A stretch of DNA of 64,000 bases from SG8-40 sp963792855 (GCA_963792855.1 CAWBXZ010000006.1:424629-488628), one strand, 5' to 3'. Shown: positions 8,611-18,437, counted from the first letter of the stretch. The notes: generated from the sequence alone by a model not told the origin. A program made the numbers and translations.

Positions 8611-8681
8611 CGTACGTGCAGCCTGCTCGAAGGCCCCCCCGATCAGCAGTCTGCCTGGTTCGTATTTGCCCGGGAGTCACC

Positions 8682-9827
8682 TTGTCTTTGCCGAAGAACA
8701 GACCCGCAGTACTCGTGCTCGCAGATGGCACGGTGTTCCGCGGTGTTTCCATTGGCGCGCCGACCAGCGTGAACGGCGAAGTGGTTTTCAACACCGCCAT
8801 GACGGGGTATCAGGAGATTCTCACCGACCCGTCCTACACGCGCCAGATCGTCACGCTGACCTATCCGCACATCGGTAATGTCGGCATCAATCCAGAGGAC
8901 ATGGAGGACGCCAGGATCAATGCGGCAGGACTGGTGATCCGCGAACTCCCGGTTCTGGCGAGCAACTTCCGGATGGACCGGAAACTGCAGGACTGGCTGG
9001 CGGAGCACGATGTGCCCGCGATTTCCGGTATCGATACCCGCAAGCTGACACGCATACTGCGTGAAAAAGGCGCGCTGAGCGGTTGCCTGATGGCTGGCGA
9101 CGTGGATGAAGACGCGGCACTGGCGCAAGCCCGCGCCTTCCCGGGGTTGGCCGGCATGGATCTCGCCAAAGTCGTTACCTGCAAGGACGCCTATGAATGG
9201 CAGGAGACGGAATGGGTTCTCGGCTCGGGGTACGGCCGTGCGCAGGACGTGCGGCGCCACGTTGTTGCCTATGACTTCGGCGTAAAGCGCAACATCCTGC
9301 GGATGCTCGCATCGCGGGGGTGCCGCATCACCGTGGTTCCGGCGCAGACGAGCGCCAGCGCAGTCATGGCGCTCAGGCCCGACGGCGTTTTCCTGTCCAA
9401 CGGTCCCGGGGATCCGGAGCCATGTCGCTACGCTATTGACGCCATCGGCGATTTGCTCGACGCCGGCGTGCCTCTGTTCGGTATTTGCCTCGGCCACCAG
9501 TTGCTCGGACTGGCCACAGGCGCTCGTACGGTGAAAATGAAGTTCGGCCATCATGGCGCCAATCACCCGGTAAAGGACCTCGATACCGGAAAAGTGATGA
9601 TTACCAGCCAGAATCACGGTTTTGCCGTCGATGGCGACAGCCTCCCTGACAGCGCGCGCGTGACGCACGTCTCGCTTTTCGACGGCAGCCTGCAGGGCTT
9701 TGAGCGCCGCGACAAACCGGCGTTCTGTTTCCAGGGACACCCGGAAGCGAGTCCGGGGCCGCACGACGTTGATTACCTGTTCGACCGGTTCGTGACGATG
9801 ATCGATGAGCACAAGCGCGCCGATTGA
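8682..9827 (+). CDS. carA: Carbamoyl-phosphate synthase small subunit (glutaminase)
   Basis: CarA hydrolyses glutamine and channels ammonia to CarB to make carbamoyl phosphate for arginine and pyrimidine synthesis. The 381-aa product has the N-terminal CPSase domain (GEVVFNTAMTGYQEILTDPS) and a class I glutamine amidotransferase domain with SNGPGDPEPC, nucleophile Cys in FGICLGHQLLGLA and the His-Glu pair in FQGHPEASPG. I start it at TTG 8682 (LSLPKNRPAVLVLADG), five bases after GGGAG. The open frame extends upstream across the leader hairpin but has no family similarity there. Confidence 0.96.
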   Translation: MSLPKNRPAVLVLADGTVFRGVSIGAPTSVNGEVVFNTAMTGYQEILTDPSYTRQIVTLTYPHIGNVGINPEDMEDARINAAGLVIRELPVLASNFRMDRKLQDWLAEHDVPAISGIDTRKLTRILREKGALSGCLMAGDVDEDAALAQARAFPGLAGMDLAKVVTCKDAYEWQETEWVLGSGYGRAQDVRRHVVAYDFGVKRNILRMLASRGCRITVVPAQTSASAVMALRPDGVFLSNGPGDPEPCRYAIDAIGDLLDAGVPLFGICLGHQLLGLATGARTVKMKFGHHGANHPVKDLDTGKVMITSQNHGFAVDGDSLPDSARVTHVSLFDGSLQGFERRDKPAFCFQGHPEASPGPHDVDYLFDRFVTMIDEHKRAD

Positions 9828-9857
9828 ATCGCCGGATAACGAACACAGCCATTTTCT

Positions 9858-12800
9858 ATGCCAAAACGCAGCGACATTAAATCAATTCTGATCATCGGCG
9901 CGGGGCCGATCGTCATTGGTCAGGCCTGTGAGTTCGATTATTCGGGAGCACAGGCATGCAAGGCGCTGCGAGAGGAAGGTTACCGGGTCATTCTGGTGAA
10001 CTCCAACCCGGCTACCATCATGACCGACCCGGAATTGGCCGACGTGACCTACATCGAGCCGATTACCTGGCAGATGATAGAAAAGGTCATCGAGGTGGAG
10101 CGCCCGGATGTGCTGCTGCCCACCATGGGCGGGCAGACGGCGCTGAACTGCGCGCTCGATCTGGTGCGCAATGGGGTGCTCGAGAAGTACGGCGTCGAGA
10201 TGATCGGCGCCAACAAGGAAGCCATCGACAAGGCGGAGGACCGCGAAAAGTTCAAGGCGGCGATGAACAAGATCGGACTCGCCAGCCCGCGGTCGATGGT
10301 CGCGCACAGCATGGAGGAAGCCCTCCAGGTTCAGGCGGCGATTGGTTTTCCGGCGATCATCCGGCCCTCCTTCACCCTGGGCGGCACCGGTGGCGGCATT
10401 GCCTACAATCGCGAGGAATTCGTCGAAATCATCGAGCGCGGTCTGGATGCTTCGCCCACCAACGAGGTGCTCGTCGAGGAGTCCGTCATCGGCTGGAAAG
10501 AGTTCGAGATGGAGGTGGTGCGCGATTGCAAGGACAATTGCATCATCATCTGCTCGATCGAGAACCTCGATCCGATGGGTATACACACCGGCGATTCGAT
10601 CACGGTGGCACCCGCGCAGACGCTTACCGACAAGGAGTATCAGATCATGCGCAACGCGTCGATCGCGGTGTTGCGCGAGATCGGCGTGGACACTGGCGGC
10701 TCCAACGTCCAGTTCGCGATCAACCCGGCCGACGGGCGCATGACGATCATCGAGATGAATCCGCGGGTTTCCCGCTCCTCGGCGCTGGCGTCCAAGGCCA
10801 CCGGGTTCCCGATTGCGAAAATCGCGGCCAAACTTGCTGTCGGTTACACGCTGGATGAATTGAGCAACGACATCACCGGCGGAACGACCCCGGCTTCGTT
10901 CGAGCCGAGCATCGATTACGTTGTGACCAAGCTGCCGCGGTTTGCGTTCGAGAAATTCCCGCAGGCCGATCCGCATCTCACGACGCAGATGAAATCGGTC
11001 GGCGAGGTGATGGCAATAGGTCGCACCTTCCAGGAATCCCTGCAAAAAGCGCTGCGCGGGCTGGAAACGGGAATCGACGGGTTCGACGAACGGTCCACCG
11101 ACCGCCAGGAAATCGAAACCGAGTTGGGCGAACCGGCGCCGGAGCGCATCCTGTATCTGGCGGATGCGTTCCGTATCGGAATGAGCCTGGAAGAAGTGCA
11201 TCAGTTCACGCACATCGACCCCTGGTTTCTCGCCCAGATCGAAGATGTCGTGCGCGACGAACTGGCGCTCGCGGGACGTCGCATGACCGAACTTGATGGC
11301 GCCAGTCTTCTGGCGCTCAAGCGCAAGGGGTTTTCCGACCGCCGTTTGGCCAGGCTGCTCGGCGAAACCGAGGAGACGGTACGCACCCGGCGTCACGGGT
11401 TCAACGTGCGTCCGGTCTACAAACGCGTTGACACCTGCGCCGCCGAGTTCGATACGACGACGGCGTACATGTACTCGACTTACGAAGAAGAGTGCGAATC
11501 GCGTCCGTCAACGAAAAAGAAGATCATGGTTCTGGGCGGCGGCCCTAACCGTATCGGCCAGGGAATCGAATTCGACTATTGCTGTGTGCATGCCGCGCTG
11601 GCGCTGCGCGAAGACGGGTTCGAAACCATCATGGTCAACTGCAACCCGGAAACGGTATCGACCGACTACGACACCTCTGACCGTCTGTACTTCGAGCCCC
11701 TGACCCTGGAAGACGTGCTCGAAATCGTGGCGATCGAAAAGCCGTACGGCGTCATTGTCCAGTACGGCGGGCAGACGCCGCTCAAACTCGCGGAAGGGCT
11801 GCATGCGAACGGGGTCCCGATCATCGGCACCAGCCCCGACATGATCGATTGTGCCGAAGACCGCGAACGGTTCCAGCACATGCTTCAGGGGCTTGGGCTG
11901 AAGCAACCGCCAAATCGAACCGCGCGCGATCCCGACGAGGCCATTGCGTTGGCGCAGGAGATCGGCTATCCGCTCGTCGTGCGCCCGTCTTACGTGCTGG
12001 GCGGCCGGGCGATGGAAATCGTGCACCAGCAGTCGGACCTGGAGCGCTACATGCGCGAAGCGGTCAAGGTCAGCAACGATAGCCCGGTGCTGCTGGACCG
12101 TTTTCTCAATGACGCGATTGAAGTCGATGTCGACGCCGTCTCGGATGGCAAGAAAGTGCTCATTGGCGGAATCATGGAGCACATAGAACAGGCGGGCGTG
12201 CATAGTGGTGACTCTGCCTGCTCCCTGCCGCCATTCAGCTTGTCCGGGAAAATCCAGGCAGAATTGCGAGCACAGACCGAGGCAATGGCGGGCGCACTCA
12301 ACGTCGTCGGCTTGATGAACGTCCAGTATGCGATCCAGGGTGATACCGTTTACGTGCTCGAAGTCAATCCGCGGGCTTCGCGTACTGTTCCGTACGTATC
12401 CAAAGCAACCGGCTTGCCGCTGGCGAAGATATCGGCGCGTTGCATGGCCGGTCAAACACTTCAATCTCAGGGGGTGACCGCCGAAGTCGTTCCTCCTTAC
12501 TACTCGGTCAAGGAAGCGGTGTTTCCGTTCATCAAGTTTCCCGGGGTAGACACCATTCTCGGGCCGGAAATGAAGTCCACGGGAGAGGTGATGGGCGTGG
12601 GCGAAACCTTTGCCGAAGCCTTTGTCAAAGCACAGTTGGCGGCGGGTGTGAAGTTGCCTGCAAGCGGCAAGGTGTTCCTGAGTGTCAGGGACTCGGACAA
12701 GGACAAGGTTGTCGGCATCGGGCGCATGCTTGAAGCGCTGGGGTTTGACTTGATTGCCACGCGGGGCACGGCGTCGGCGCTTGTTGCAGGAGGGCTGGAC

Positions 12801-13061
12801 GTCCGGCCGGTCAACAAGGTCATGGAAGGGCGCCCGCATATTGTCGACATGATCAAGAATGGCGAAGTGGCGATGATTATCAACACGGTTGACGAGCGCA
12901 GAGCATCGATTCAGGATTCCTACTCCATTCGCCGGTCAGCATTGCAGGGCCGCGTCACCTACTTTACGACGATGGCTGGCGCACGCGCCGCGTGTACCGG
13001 CATGCAGGGCATGCAGGAGATGCGCGTGTATTCGGTGCAAGAACTTCACGCGATGCTGTAG
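9858..13061 (+). CDS. carB: Carbamoyl-phosphate synthase large subunit
   Basis: CarB makes carbamoyl phosphate from bicarbonate, ammonia and two ATP. At 1067 aa it is full length, with two homologous ATP-grasp halves. The first has MPKRSDIKSILIIGAGPIVI, GQACEFDYSG, PSFTLGGTGGG and MNPRVSRSSALASKATG; the second has GGGPNRIGQGIEFDYCC, RPSYVLGGRAME and VNPRASRTVPYVSKATG. The C-terminal MGS-like allosteric domain (about residue 940 onward) follows. It is 30 bp after carA and followed by greA, as in many betaproteobacteria. Confidence 0.98.
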   Translation: MPKRSDIKSILIIGAGPIVIGQACEFDYSGAQACKALREEGYRVILVNSNPATIMTDPELADVTYIEPITWQMIEKVIEVERPDVLLPTMGGQTALNCALDLVRNGVLEKYGVEMIGANKEAIDKAEDREKFKAAMNKIGLASPRSMVAHSMEEALQVQAAIGFPAIIRPSFTLGGTGGGIAYNREEFVEIIERGLDASPTNEVLVEESVIGWKEFEMEVVRDCKDNCIIICSIENLDPMGIHTGDSITVAPAQTLTDKEYQIMRNASIAVLREIGVDTGGSNVQFAINPADGRMTIIEMNPRVSRSSALASKATGFPIAKIAAKLAVGYTLDELSNDITGGTTPASFEPSIDYVVTKLPRFAFEKFPQADPHLTTQMKSVGEVMAIGRTFQESLQKALRGLETGIDGFDERSTDRQEIETELGEPAPERILYLADAFRIGMSLEEVHQFTHIDPWFLAQIEDVVRDELALAGRRMTELDGASLLALKRKGFSDRRLARLLGETEETVRTRRHGFNVRPVYKRVDTCAAEFDTTTAYMYSTYEEECESRPSTKKKIMVLGGGPNRIGQGIEFDYCCVHAALALREDGFETIMVNCNPETVSTDYDTSDRLYFEPLTLEDVLEIVAIEKPYGVIVQYGGQTPLKLAEGLHANGVPIIGTSPDMIDCAEDRERFQHMLQGLGLKQPPNRTARDPDEAIALAQEIGYPLVVRPSYVLGGRAMEIVHQQSDLERYMREAVKVSNDSPVLLDRFLNDAIEVDVDAVSDGKKVLIGGIMEHIEQAGVHSGDSACSLPPFSLSGKIQAELRAQTEAMAGALNVVGLMNVQYAIQGDTVYVLEVNPRASRTVPYVSKATGLPLAKISARCMAGQTLQSQGVTAEVVPPYYSVKEAVFPFIKFPGVDTILGPEMKSTGEVMGVGETFAEAFVKAQLAAGVKLPASGKVFLSVRDSDKDKVVGIGRMLEALGFDLIATRGTASALVAGGLDVRPVNKVMEGRPHIVDMIKNGEVAMIINTVDERRASIQDSYSIRRSALQGRVTYFTTMAGARAACTGMQGMQEMRVYSVQELHAML

Positions 13062-13162
13062 TTCGAATGTTTGGCTTACAACGATTTCGCTTTTGACGGG
13101 TTAACCGTTTCCCGGGCGGACAGGCTTATGGCGGCCGCCACACAACATCTTGAGGGTTTGTT

Positions 13163-13639
13163 ATGAACAAGGTCCCATTGACCGTGAAAGGCGCCGAGCA
13201 ATTACGCGCAGAGTTACGGCAACTGAAGACCGTCGAGCGGCCGTCGGTAATTGCGGCGATCCAGGAGGCGCGAGCGCACGGTGATTTGTCTGAGAACGCC
13301 GAATACGATGCTGCCAAAGAGCGTCAGAGCTTCGTTGAGGGACGTATCCAGGAAGTGGAGGGCAAACTCTCCAACGCCCAGGTAATCGATCCCGCCACTC
13401 TCGATGTGGACGGACGATGTGTATTCGGTGCGACTGTCGAACTTGAGGATGTCGACAGTGGGGACAACGTTACCTATCAGATCGTCGGCGACGACGAGGC
13501 CGATATCAAGACCGGAAAGATTTCCGTGAACTCGCCGATTGCACGCGCCCTGATCGGCAAGTACGCCGGTGACGTTGCCGAAGTCGTGGCACCAGGCGGT
13601 GTCAAGGAATACGAGATTCTTGACGTCAAGTACATCTAG
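13163..13639 (+). CDS. greA: Transcription elongation factor GreA
   Basis: GreA (158 aa) enters the RNA polymerase secondary channel and stimulates cleavage of backtracked transcripts. The N-terminal coiled coil (MNKVPLTVKGAEQLRAEL, ERPSVIAAIQEARAHGDLSE, NAEYDAAKERQSFVEGRIQE) carries the acidic tip. The C-terminal FKBP-like domain has YQIVGDDEADIKTGKISVNS and SPIARALIGK. The ATG follows TTGAGGGTTTGTT. It lies downstream of carB and upstream of the DUF4149 gene. Confidence 0.97.
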   Translation: MNKVPLTVKGAEQLRAELRQLKTVERPSVIAAIQEARAHGDLSENAEYDAAKERQSFVEGRIQEVEGKLSNAQVIDPATLDVDGRCVFGATVELEDVDSGDNVTYQIVGDDEADIKTGKISVNSPIARALIGKYAGDVAEVVAPGGVKEYEILDVKYI

Positions 13640-13728
13640 GACGCCAGGGCGGTCGGCCACATATGTGTCAACAGGCCCCGGGTCCTGGTCAGCCACGACC
13701 GGCTGACGAAGTCTCGGTTCGGGCAGGC

Positions 13729-14208
13729 ATGCTGACGCGCGTGCTGGAGGCGTTGCAGGCGCTGGCCATCACGTTCTGGGTCGGGACGCTGTGGTCGACC
13801 GGCGTGCTGGTTGCGCCCTTGCTGTTTCTTGTGCTGGAAGACCGCACCCTGGCAGGCACGGTTGCCGGACGCATATTCGAGGCCACTGCATTTACCGGAT
13901 TCGTGTGCGGCGCCCTGATACTGGCAGTATCGGTTTTCAGGCGCCGCGCAGGCGTATTTCGCCAAACGGCATTCTGGTTGGTGATCGTACTACTGGCCCT
14001 GGTGCTGATCGGGCAGTTCGGGCTGCAGCCGGTGATGGCCGCATTGCGCGAGCAGGCCTACCCGCAGCCGGTGATGAGCAGCGTTCTCGCCAGCAGATTT
14101 GCCGCGTGGCATGCGGCTGCGGAAGTGAACTATCTGCTGCAATGTCTGCTGGGCGCCGTGCTGGTTGTTTCACGGCGCATCGACGTTACGGCTGTTGCGA
14201 AGCGCTAG
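13729..14208 (+). CDS. DUF4149 family membrane protein
   Basis: A 159-aa integral membrane protein with four predicted helices: LEALQALAITFWVGTLWS, an AGRIFEATAFTGFVCGALIL helix, WLVIVLLALVLIGQFGL and a C-terminal NYLLQCLLGAVLVVSR. The arrangement matches the DUF4149 family, which commonly sits between greA and yhbY in betaproteobacteria; no function is established. I chose the ATG at 13729 because the preceding in-frame codons are polar and proline-rich. Its 3' end overlaps the convergent yhbY gene by 4 bp. Confidence 0.8.
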   Translation: MLTRVLEALQALAITFWVGTLWSTGVLVAPLLFLVLEDRTLAGTVAGRIFEATAFTGFVCGALILAVSVFRRRAGVFRQTAFWLVIVLLALVLIGQFGLQPVMAALREQAYPQPVMSSVLASRFAAWHAAAEVNYLLQCLLGAVLVVSRRIDVTAVAKR

Positions 14209-14582
14209 TCGTTTTGGTGCGCGCGCTTGGTGCGGCGGGTTTTCCGTGCCGCCCCGCGTTTTGGCGCATTTCGTTTCGATGCCGTTTCCTTCGCACCGGT
14301 GGAAGCCTTGTCGCGTGCAGGACGGTATATGACCAGGATTTTTCCGATGTGCTGTACCGGTGCCGCTTCGAGCGACTCGCATATCCCTGACAGCAGTGCT
14401 TCGCGCGCGTCGCGGTCCGCTTCTGCGGCACGCACCTTGATCAGTTCGTGTGCGTCGAGGTTGACCGCAATTTCATGAATGACGCTTTCGGAAAGCCCCT
14501 TGTCGCCGATAAAAACGACGGGATTCAGAGCGTGGGCACGGGCGCGCAAGGCGCGCCGCTCGCTGGGTGTCAGATTGAACAA
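14205..14582 (-). CDS. yhbY: RNA-binding protein YhbY (CRS1/YhbY KH-like domain)
   Basis: YhbY-family proteins associate with pre-50S ribosomal particles. Residues 1-95 give the CRS1-YhbY fold: LTPSERRALRARAHALNPVV, FIGDKGLSESVIHEI, LDAHELIKVRAA and HIGKILVIYRPA. A basic tail (SKRNAPKRGAARKTRRTKRA) extends about 30 residues beyond the core and may bind RNA. The start is TTG at 14582, seven bases after GGAG. It is transcribed opposite to its neighbours and diverges from rlmE, another ribosome-assembly gene. Confidence 0.93.
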   Translation of the reverse strand: MFNLTPSERRALRARAHALNPVVFIGDKGLSESVIHEIAVNLDAHELIKVRAAEADRDAREALLSGICESLEAAPVQHIGKILVIYRPARDKASTGAKETASKRNAPKRGAARKTRRTKRAHQND

Positions 14583-14716
14583 GTGGTATCTCCAACCGGC
14601 ATGTTATACATCGGCTATTGTCTGGATCATACAAAGCATTGCGTTTGGAACGCGCCGGCTGCGCGGAAACCGCACCCATCGCACACAGATGTAATTATGA
14701 GACAGGTTGCGCCTTA

Positions 14717-15346
14717 ATGGCACGAAGCAAAACGAGCAAGGCCTGGATGCGTGAGCACGTTACCGATCAATTTGTCAGACGTGCTGCCCGCGACGGTTTG
14801 CGATCACGGGCGGCATACAAACTCGCCGAGATCAATGAGCGCGACAAACTGGTCAAACGCGGCATGTGTGTCGTTGATCTCGGGGCGGCGCCCGGCGGAT
14901 GGTCACAGCTGGTCGCACCGCTGGTGGGCGAGGACGGTAAAGTACTTGCTTTGGATATCCTTGAGATGGATCCGATACCAAATGTTGAGTTTATTCAAGG
15001 AGATTTCGGCGAGCAGGCGGTACTGGAGGCGCTCGAACGGGCTCTCCAGGGGCGGGGCGTCGACCTTGTTCTTTCGGATATGGCCCCCAATATCAGCGGG
15101 GTAAGGTCGACAGACCAGGCACGTTGGGAGCACTTGTTCGAACTGGCGGTCGATTTTGCCAGGAATTACCTGAATCCGGGCGGTGCCTTGCTGGTCAAGT
15201 GCTTCCAGGGCGCGGGCGTGGATGCATTGCGGCGCGATCTCGGCCAGCTCTTCGATTCACTGGTGGTGCGCAAGCCCGAGGCGTCTCGCGACCGGTCCAG
15301 GGAATTCTTTCTGCTGGCAAGGGGTCGAAGGACCGGGACCGGATGA
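14717..15346 (+). CDS. rlmE: 23S rRNA 2'-O-methyltransferase RlmE (FtsJ/RrmJ)
   Basis: RlmE methylates U2552 in the 23S rRNA A loop, a late step of 50S maturation. The 209-aa product has MARSKTSKAWMREHVTDQFV, the catalytic Lys in SRAAYKLAEI, the SAM motif DLGAAPGGWSQ, Asp in LVLSDMAPNISG, Lys in LLVKCFQG and the C-terminal KPEASRDRSREFFLLARG, so the K-D-K-E tetrad is present. I chose the ATG at 14717; upstream codons in frame are not conserved. It precedes ftsH, as in E. coli. Confidence 0.96.
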   Translation: MARSKTSKAWMREHVTDQFVRRAARDGLRSRAAYKLAEINERDKLVKRGMCVVDLGAAPGGWSQLVAPLVGEDGKVLALDILEMDPIPNVEFIQGDFGEQAVLEALERALQGRGVDLVLSDMAPNISGVRSTDQARWEHLFELAVDFARNYLNPGGALLVKCFQGAGVDALRRDLGQLFDSLVVRKPEASRDRSREFFLLARGRRTGTG

Positions 15347-15430
15347 TCAGCAGCACACAGTGAAACGGTTTAGAATCGGTCTTAAACGCGCAGCGGATGT
15401 TTCCCGCGGCGGAATTACCAAGGAGTGCAG

Positions 15431-17323
15431 TTGAACAATCTCATCAAGAATGTCGCTGTCTGGCTCGTCATCGCGCTTGTGTTGATGACGGTGTTCAATC
15501 AGTTCAGCGCACGTCACCAGCAGCAGTCGGCGACCGAGTATTCGCAGTTTATCCAGGACGTGAATCAGGGCAGCGTTGCCGGAGTGACGATCGAAGGCCG
15601 GACGCTCAAGGTCCTGAAGACGGACGGGCAGCGTTACACGGTTTACTCGCCGTCGGATCCCTGGCTCGTTTCCGATTTGCTCAAGGCCGGTGTTGCCATC
15701 GAGGCAAAACCGGAAGAAGAGCCGTCGCTGTTGATGAACATATTCGTGTCCTGGTTCCCGATGCTGTTGCTCATCGGCGTATGGATTTTCTTCATGCGCC
15801 AGATGCAGGGCGGCGGCCGTGGCGGCGCGTTCTCGTTCGGCAAGTCGCGCGCGCGAATGCTCGATGATGGCAACAACGGTGTCACATTTGCGGATGTCGC
15901 AGGCTGTGAGGAAGCCAAGGAAGAGGTCTCCGAACTGGTCGATTTCCTCCGCGACCCGGGGAAATTCCAGAAACTGGGCGGGCGCATTCCGCGCGGGGTC
16001 CTGATGGTGGGCTCGCCGGGTACCGGCAAGACCTTGCTGGCCAAGGCGATTGCCGGTGAAGCCAAGGTGCCGTTTTTCTCCATTTCCGGTTCCGACTTCG
16101 TTGAGATGTTCGTCGGCGTAGGCGCTGCGCGGGTGCGTGACATGTTCGAGCAGGCGAAAAAGCACGCGCCATGTATTGTCTTCATCGACGAGATCGATGC
16201 GGTCGGACGCCAGCGCGGAGCCGGCCTCGGTGGCGGCAACGACGAGCGCGAGCAGACCTTGAACCAGTTGCTGGTAGAGATGGACGGCTTCGAAACCGGA
16301 TCAGGCGTCATCGTCATTGCAGCGACCAACCGCCCGGACGTACTCGACCCTGCCCTGTTGCGCCCGGGACGTTTTGACCGCCAGGTTGTCGTTCCGCTGC
16401 CGGACATCCGGGGCCGGGAGCAGATCCTCATGGTCCACATGCGCAAGGTGCCGGTCGCACCCGATGTGCAGCCCGATATCCTCGCGCGCGGCACCCCGGG
16501 ATTCTCGGGTGCGGACATCGCGAACCTGGTGAACGAGGCAGCGTTGTTTGCGGCGAGATCCAACAAACGGCTCGTCGACATGGATGACTTCGAGCGCGCC
16601 AAGGACAAGATCATGATGGGCGCCGAGCGCAAGTCGATGGTCATGCCGGAGAACGAGCGCAAGAACACCGCCTACCATGAGTCGGGACACGCGGTGGTGG
16701 CAAAGCTGCTGCTCAAGACCGACCCCGTGCACAAGGTGACCATCATTCCGCGAGGGCGGGCGCTTGGTGTCACCATGCAACTGCCGCAGGAAGATCGCTA
16801 CAGCATGGATCGCGAACAGATTCTGCAGAATATTTCGGTGTTGTTTGGCGGACGTATCGCCGAAGAAATCTTCATGGGCCAGATGACAACCGGAGCGTCC
16901 AATGACTTTGAACGCGCGACCGACATGGCCCGCCGGATGGTCACGCAGTGGGGCATGAGCGATGACCTTGGCCCGATGATCTACGGCGAGAACGAGGGCG
17001 AAATCTTCCTCGGCCGGTCGATTACGACGCACAAGAATTTGTCGGAAGCGACCATGCAAAAGGTCGACGCTGCGATTCGCAAGATTATCGACGAACGTTA
17101 CGGCATTGCACGCAAGCTGATCGAGGAAAATCGCGACAAGGTTGAAGCGATGGCCAAGGCGCTGCTGGAATGGGAAACCATTGATTCGAATCAGATCAAC
17201 GACATCATGGATGGCAAGCCGCCGCGCCCCCCGAAGCCGACCACGCCGCCCACGTCGCCGGATGCACCTCCGGATAACACGGCGACCTCGGCACCAACGG
17301 CGACTCCGGCCCAGGAAACCTGA
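15431..17323 (+). CDS. ftsH: ATP-dependent zinc metalloprotease FtsH
   Basis: FtsH is the membrane AAA+ protease that degrades LpxC, sigma32 and misassembled membrane proteins. The 630-aa protein has an N-terminal TM (VAVWLVIALVLMTVF), a periplasmic loop, a second TM (SWFPMLLLIGVWIFFM), Walker A GSPGTGKT, Walker B VFIDEIDAVGRQ, the second region of homology around RPGRFDRQVVV and the zinc motif HESGH. The Pro/Thr-rich tail is variable. I prefer the TTG at 15431 (LNNLIKNVAVW) because AAGGAG ends five bases before it; a GTG at 15425 overlaps that site. Confidence 0.97.
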   Translation: MNNLIKNVAVWLVIALVLMTVFNQFSARHQQQSATEYSQFIQDVNQGSVAGVTIEGRTLKVLKTDGQRYTVYSPSDPWLVSDLLKAGVAIEAKPEEEPSLLMNIFVSWFPMLLLIGVWIFFMRQMQGGGRGGAFSFGKSRARMLDDGNNGVTFADVAGCEEAKEEVSELVDFLRDPGKFQKLGGRIPRGVLMVGSPGTGKTLLAKAIAGEAKVPFFSISGSDFVEMFVGVGAARVRDMFEQAKKHAPCIVFIDEIDAVGRQRGAGLGGGNDEREQTLNQLLVEMDGFETGSGVIVIAATNRPDVLDPALLRPGRFDRQVVVPLPDIRGREQILMVHMRKVPVAPDVQPDILARGTPGFSGADIANLVNEAALFAARSNKRLVDMDDFERAKDKIMMGAERKSMVMPENERKNTAYHESGHAVVAKLLLKTDPVHKVTIIPRGRALGVTMQLPQEDRYSMDREQILQNISVLFGGRIAEEIFMGQMTTGASNDFERATDMARRMVTQWGMSDDLGPMIYGENEGEIFLGRSITTHKNLSEATMQKVDAAIRKIIDERYGIARKLIEENRDKVEAMAKALLEWETIDSNQINDIMDGKPPRPPKPTTPPTSPDAPPDNTATSAPTATPAQET

Positions 17324-17352
17324 TTGCCGGACAGGGGTAACTGCCCCAATTG

Positions 17353-17384
17353 ATGCGGCGAGGAGCGATCCTCGCCGCATTTTC
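17353..17384 (+). terminator. Rho-independent terminator after ftsH
   Basis: ATGCGGCGAGGA (17353-17364), loop GCGA, TCCTCGCCGCAT (17369-17380), then TTTT. A 12-bp perfect stem plus T run, 29 bp after the ftsH stop. Confidence 0.88.
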
Positions 17385-17561
17385 GTTGCCGGACGCGAAT
17401 CAATCAACATTGCACGTGCGCCAGTCGCGGCGGCCGGGCAATTGCGCAAACTGGCCCGAACATCAGATTGAAAATTTGCGCACAATATCCATACGTGGCC
17501 TGCGCCGGGTAACAACCGTGAAAATTGCTGACCGGGCACCGTCTCCACTCCTGACGCGAAC

Positions 17562-18437
17562 ATGACCTTTGCCGTGAAGCCCGACGCTTTCAGATGTGGA
17601 CGATACAAGCTGCCGTTGCATCGTCCGCTGATCATGGGCGTGGTCAACGTTACGCCGGATTCGTTCTCTGACGGCGGTGATTTCCTCGATCCCGGCCGTG
17701 CTCTTGCGCACGCGCAGCGGCTGGTGGACGAGGGGGCCGACATTCTCGATATTGGCGGCGAGTCGTCGCGTCCGGGGTCAGGGCCGGTATCGCTGCAAGA
17801 GGAACGCCGGCGTGTGCTGCCGGTACTGAAGAAAGCAGTGGAACTGGGTGTTCCCGTTTCAGTGGACACTACCAAGCCGGAACTCATGCGTGAAGTCCTC
17901 GACAGCGGCGCCGCGATGATTAACGATATTTCAGCACTCGGCAGTGCCGGCGCCGTCGACGTGATCGCCCGGTCAGACGCCGGTGTCTGCCTGATGCACA
18001 TGCAGGGAGACCCAGCGAAAATGCAGCTGGCGCCCTGTTACGAAGACGTTGTTTCCGAGGTTTCCGGTTTCCTTTGCGCGCGTGCACGCTGCTTGCTTGA
18101 CAGGGGTGTGAGCGCGGCACGCATCGCGGTCGACCCGGGGTTCGGTTTCGGCAAGACGGATCAGCACAACCTCGCGTTGCTCGCCGGGTTGCCGCTGATC
18201 GCGTCGCACGGATTCGCGGTGATGGCGGGACTGTCCCGCAAGTCCCAGTTGGGTAGAATCACCGGGCGCGAGAGGGCCAACTCACGGCTTGGCGCCAGTA
18301 TTGCCGCAGCCTTGGCAGCGGTGAGCCACGGCGCTTCGATCGTGCGGGTGCACGACGTTGCCGAGACACGTGATGCTTTGCTGGTATGGCAAGCGATGGG
18401 CAGCGGCAAACATGGAAACGGAGCGAATTCAAATTGA
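17562..18437 (+). CDS. folP: Dihydropteroate synthase
   Basis: FolP joins p-aminobenzoate to the pterin diphosphate in folate synthesis and is the sulfonamide target. The 291-aa TIM barrel shows IMGVVNVTPDSFSDGG, the pterin loop DIGGESSRPGS, SVDTTKPELMREVLDSGA, NDISAL and the C-terminal phosphate site in HGFAVMAGLSRKSQLGR and SIVRVHDVAET. It lies 238 bp after ftsH, past that gene's terminator, so it should have its own promoter. None was convincing. It overlaps glmM by four bases (TTGA). Confidence 0.97.
   Translation: MTFAVKPDAFRCGRYKLPLHRPLIMGVVNVTPDSFSDGGDFLDPGRALAHAQRLVDEGADILDIGGESSRPGSGPVSLQEERRRVLPVLKKAVELGVPVSVDTTKPELMREVLDSGAAMINDISALGSAGAVDVIARSDAGVCLMHMQGDPAKMQLAPCYEDVVSEVSGFLCARARCLLDRGVSAARIAVDPGFGFGKTDQHNLALLAGLPLIASHGFAVMAGLSRKSQLGRITGRERANSRLGASIAAALAAVSHGASIVRVHDVAETRDALLVWQAMGSGKHGNGANSN

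Noticed and set aside
9882..12839. Long antisense frames opposite carA and carB (up to about 500 codons)
   Set aside because: Arg/His/Asp-rich composition typical of the antisense of GC-rich genes; no family features.
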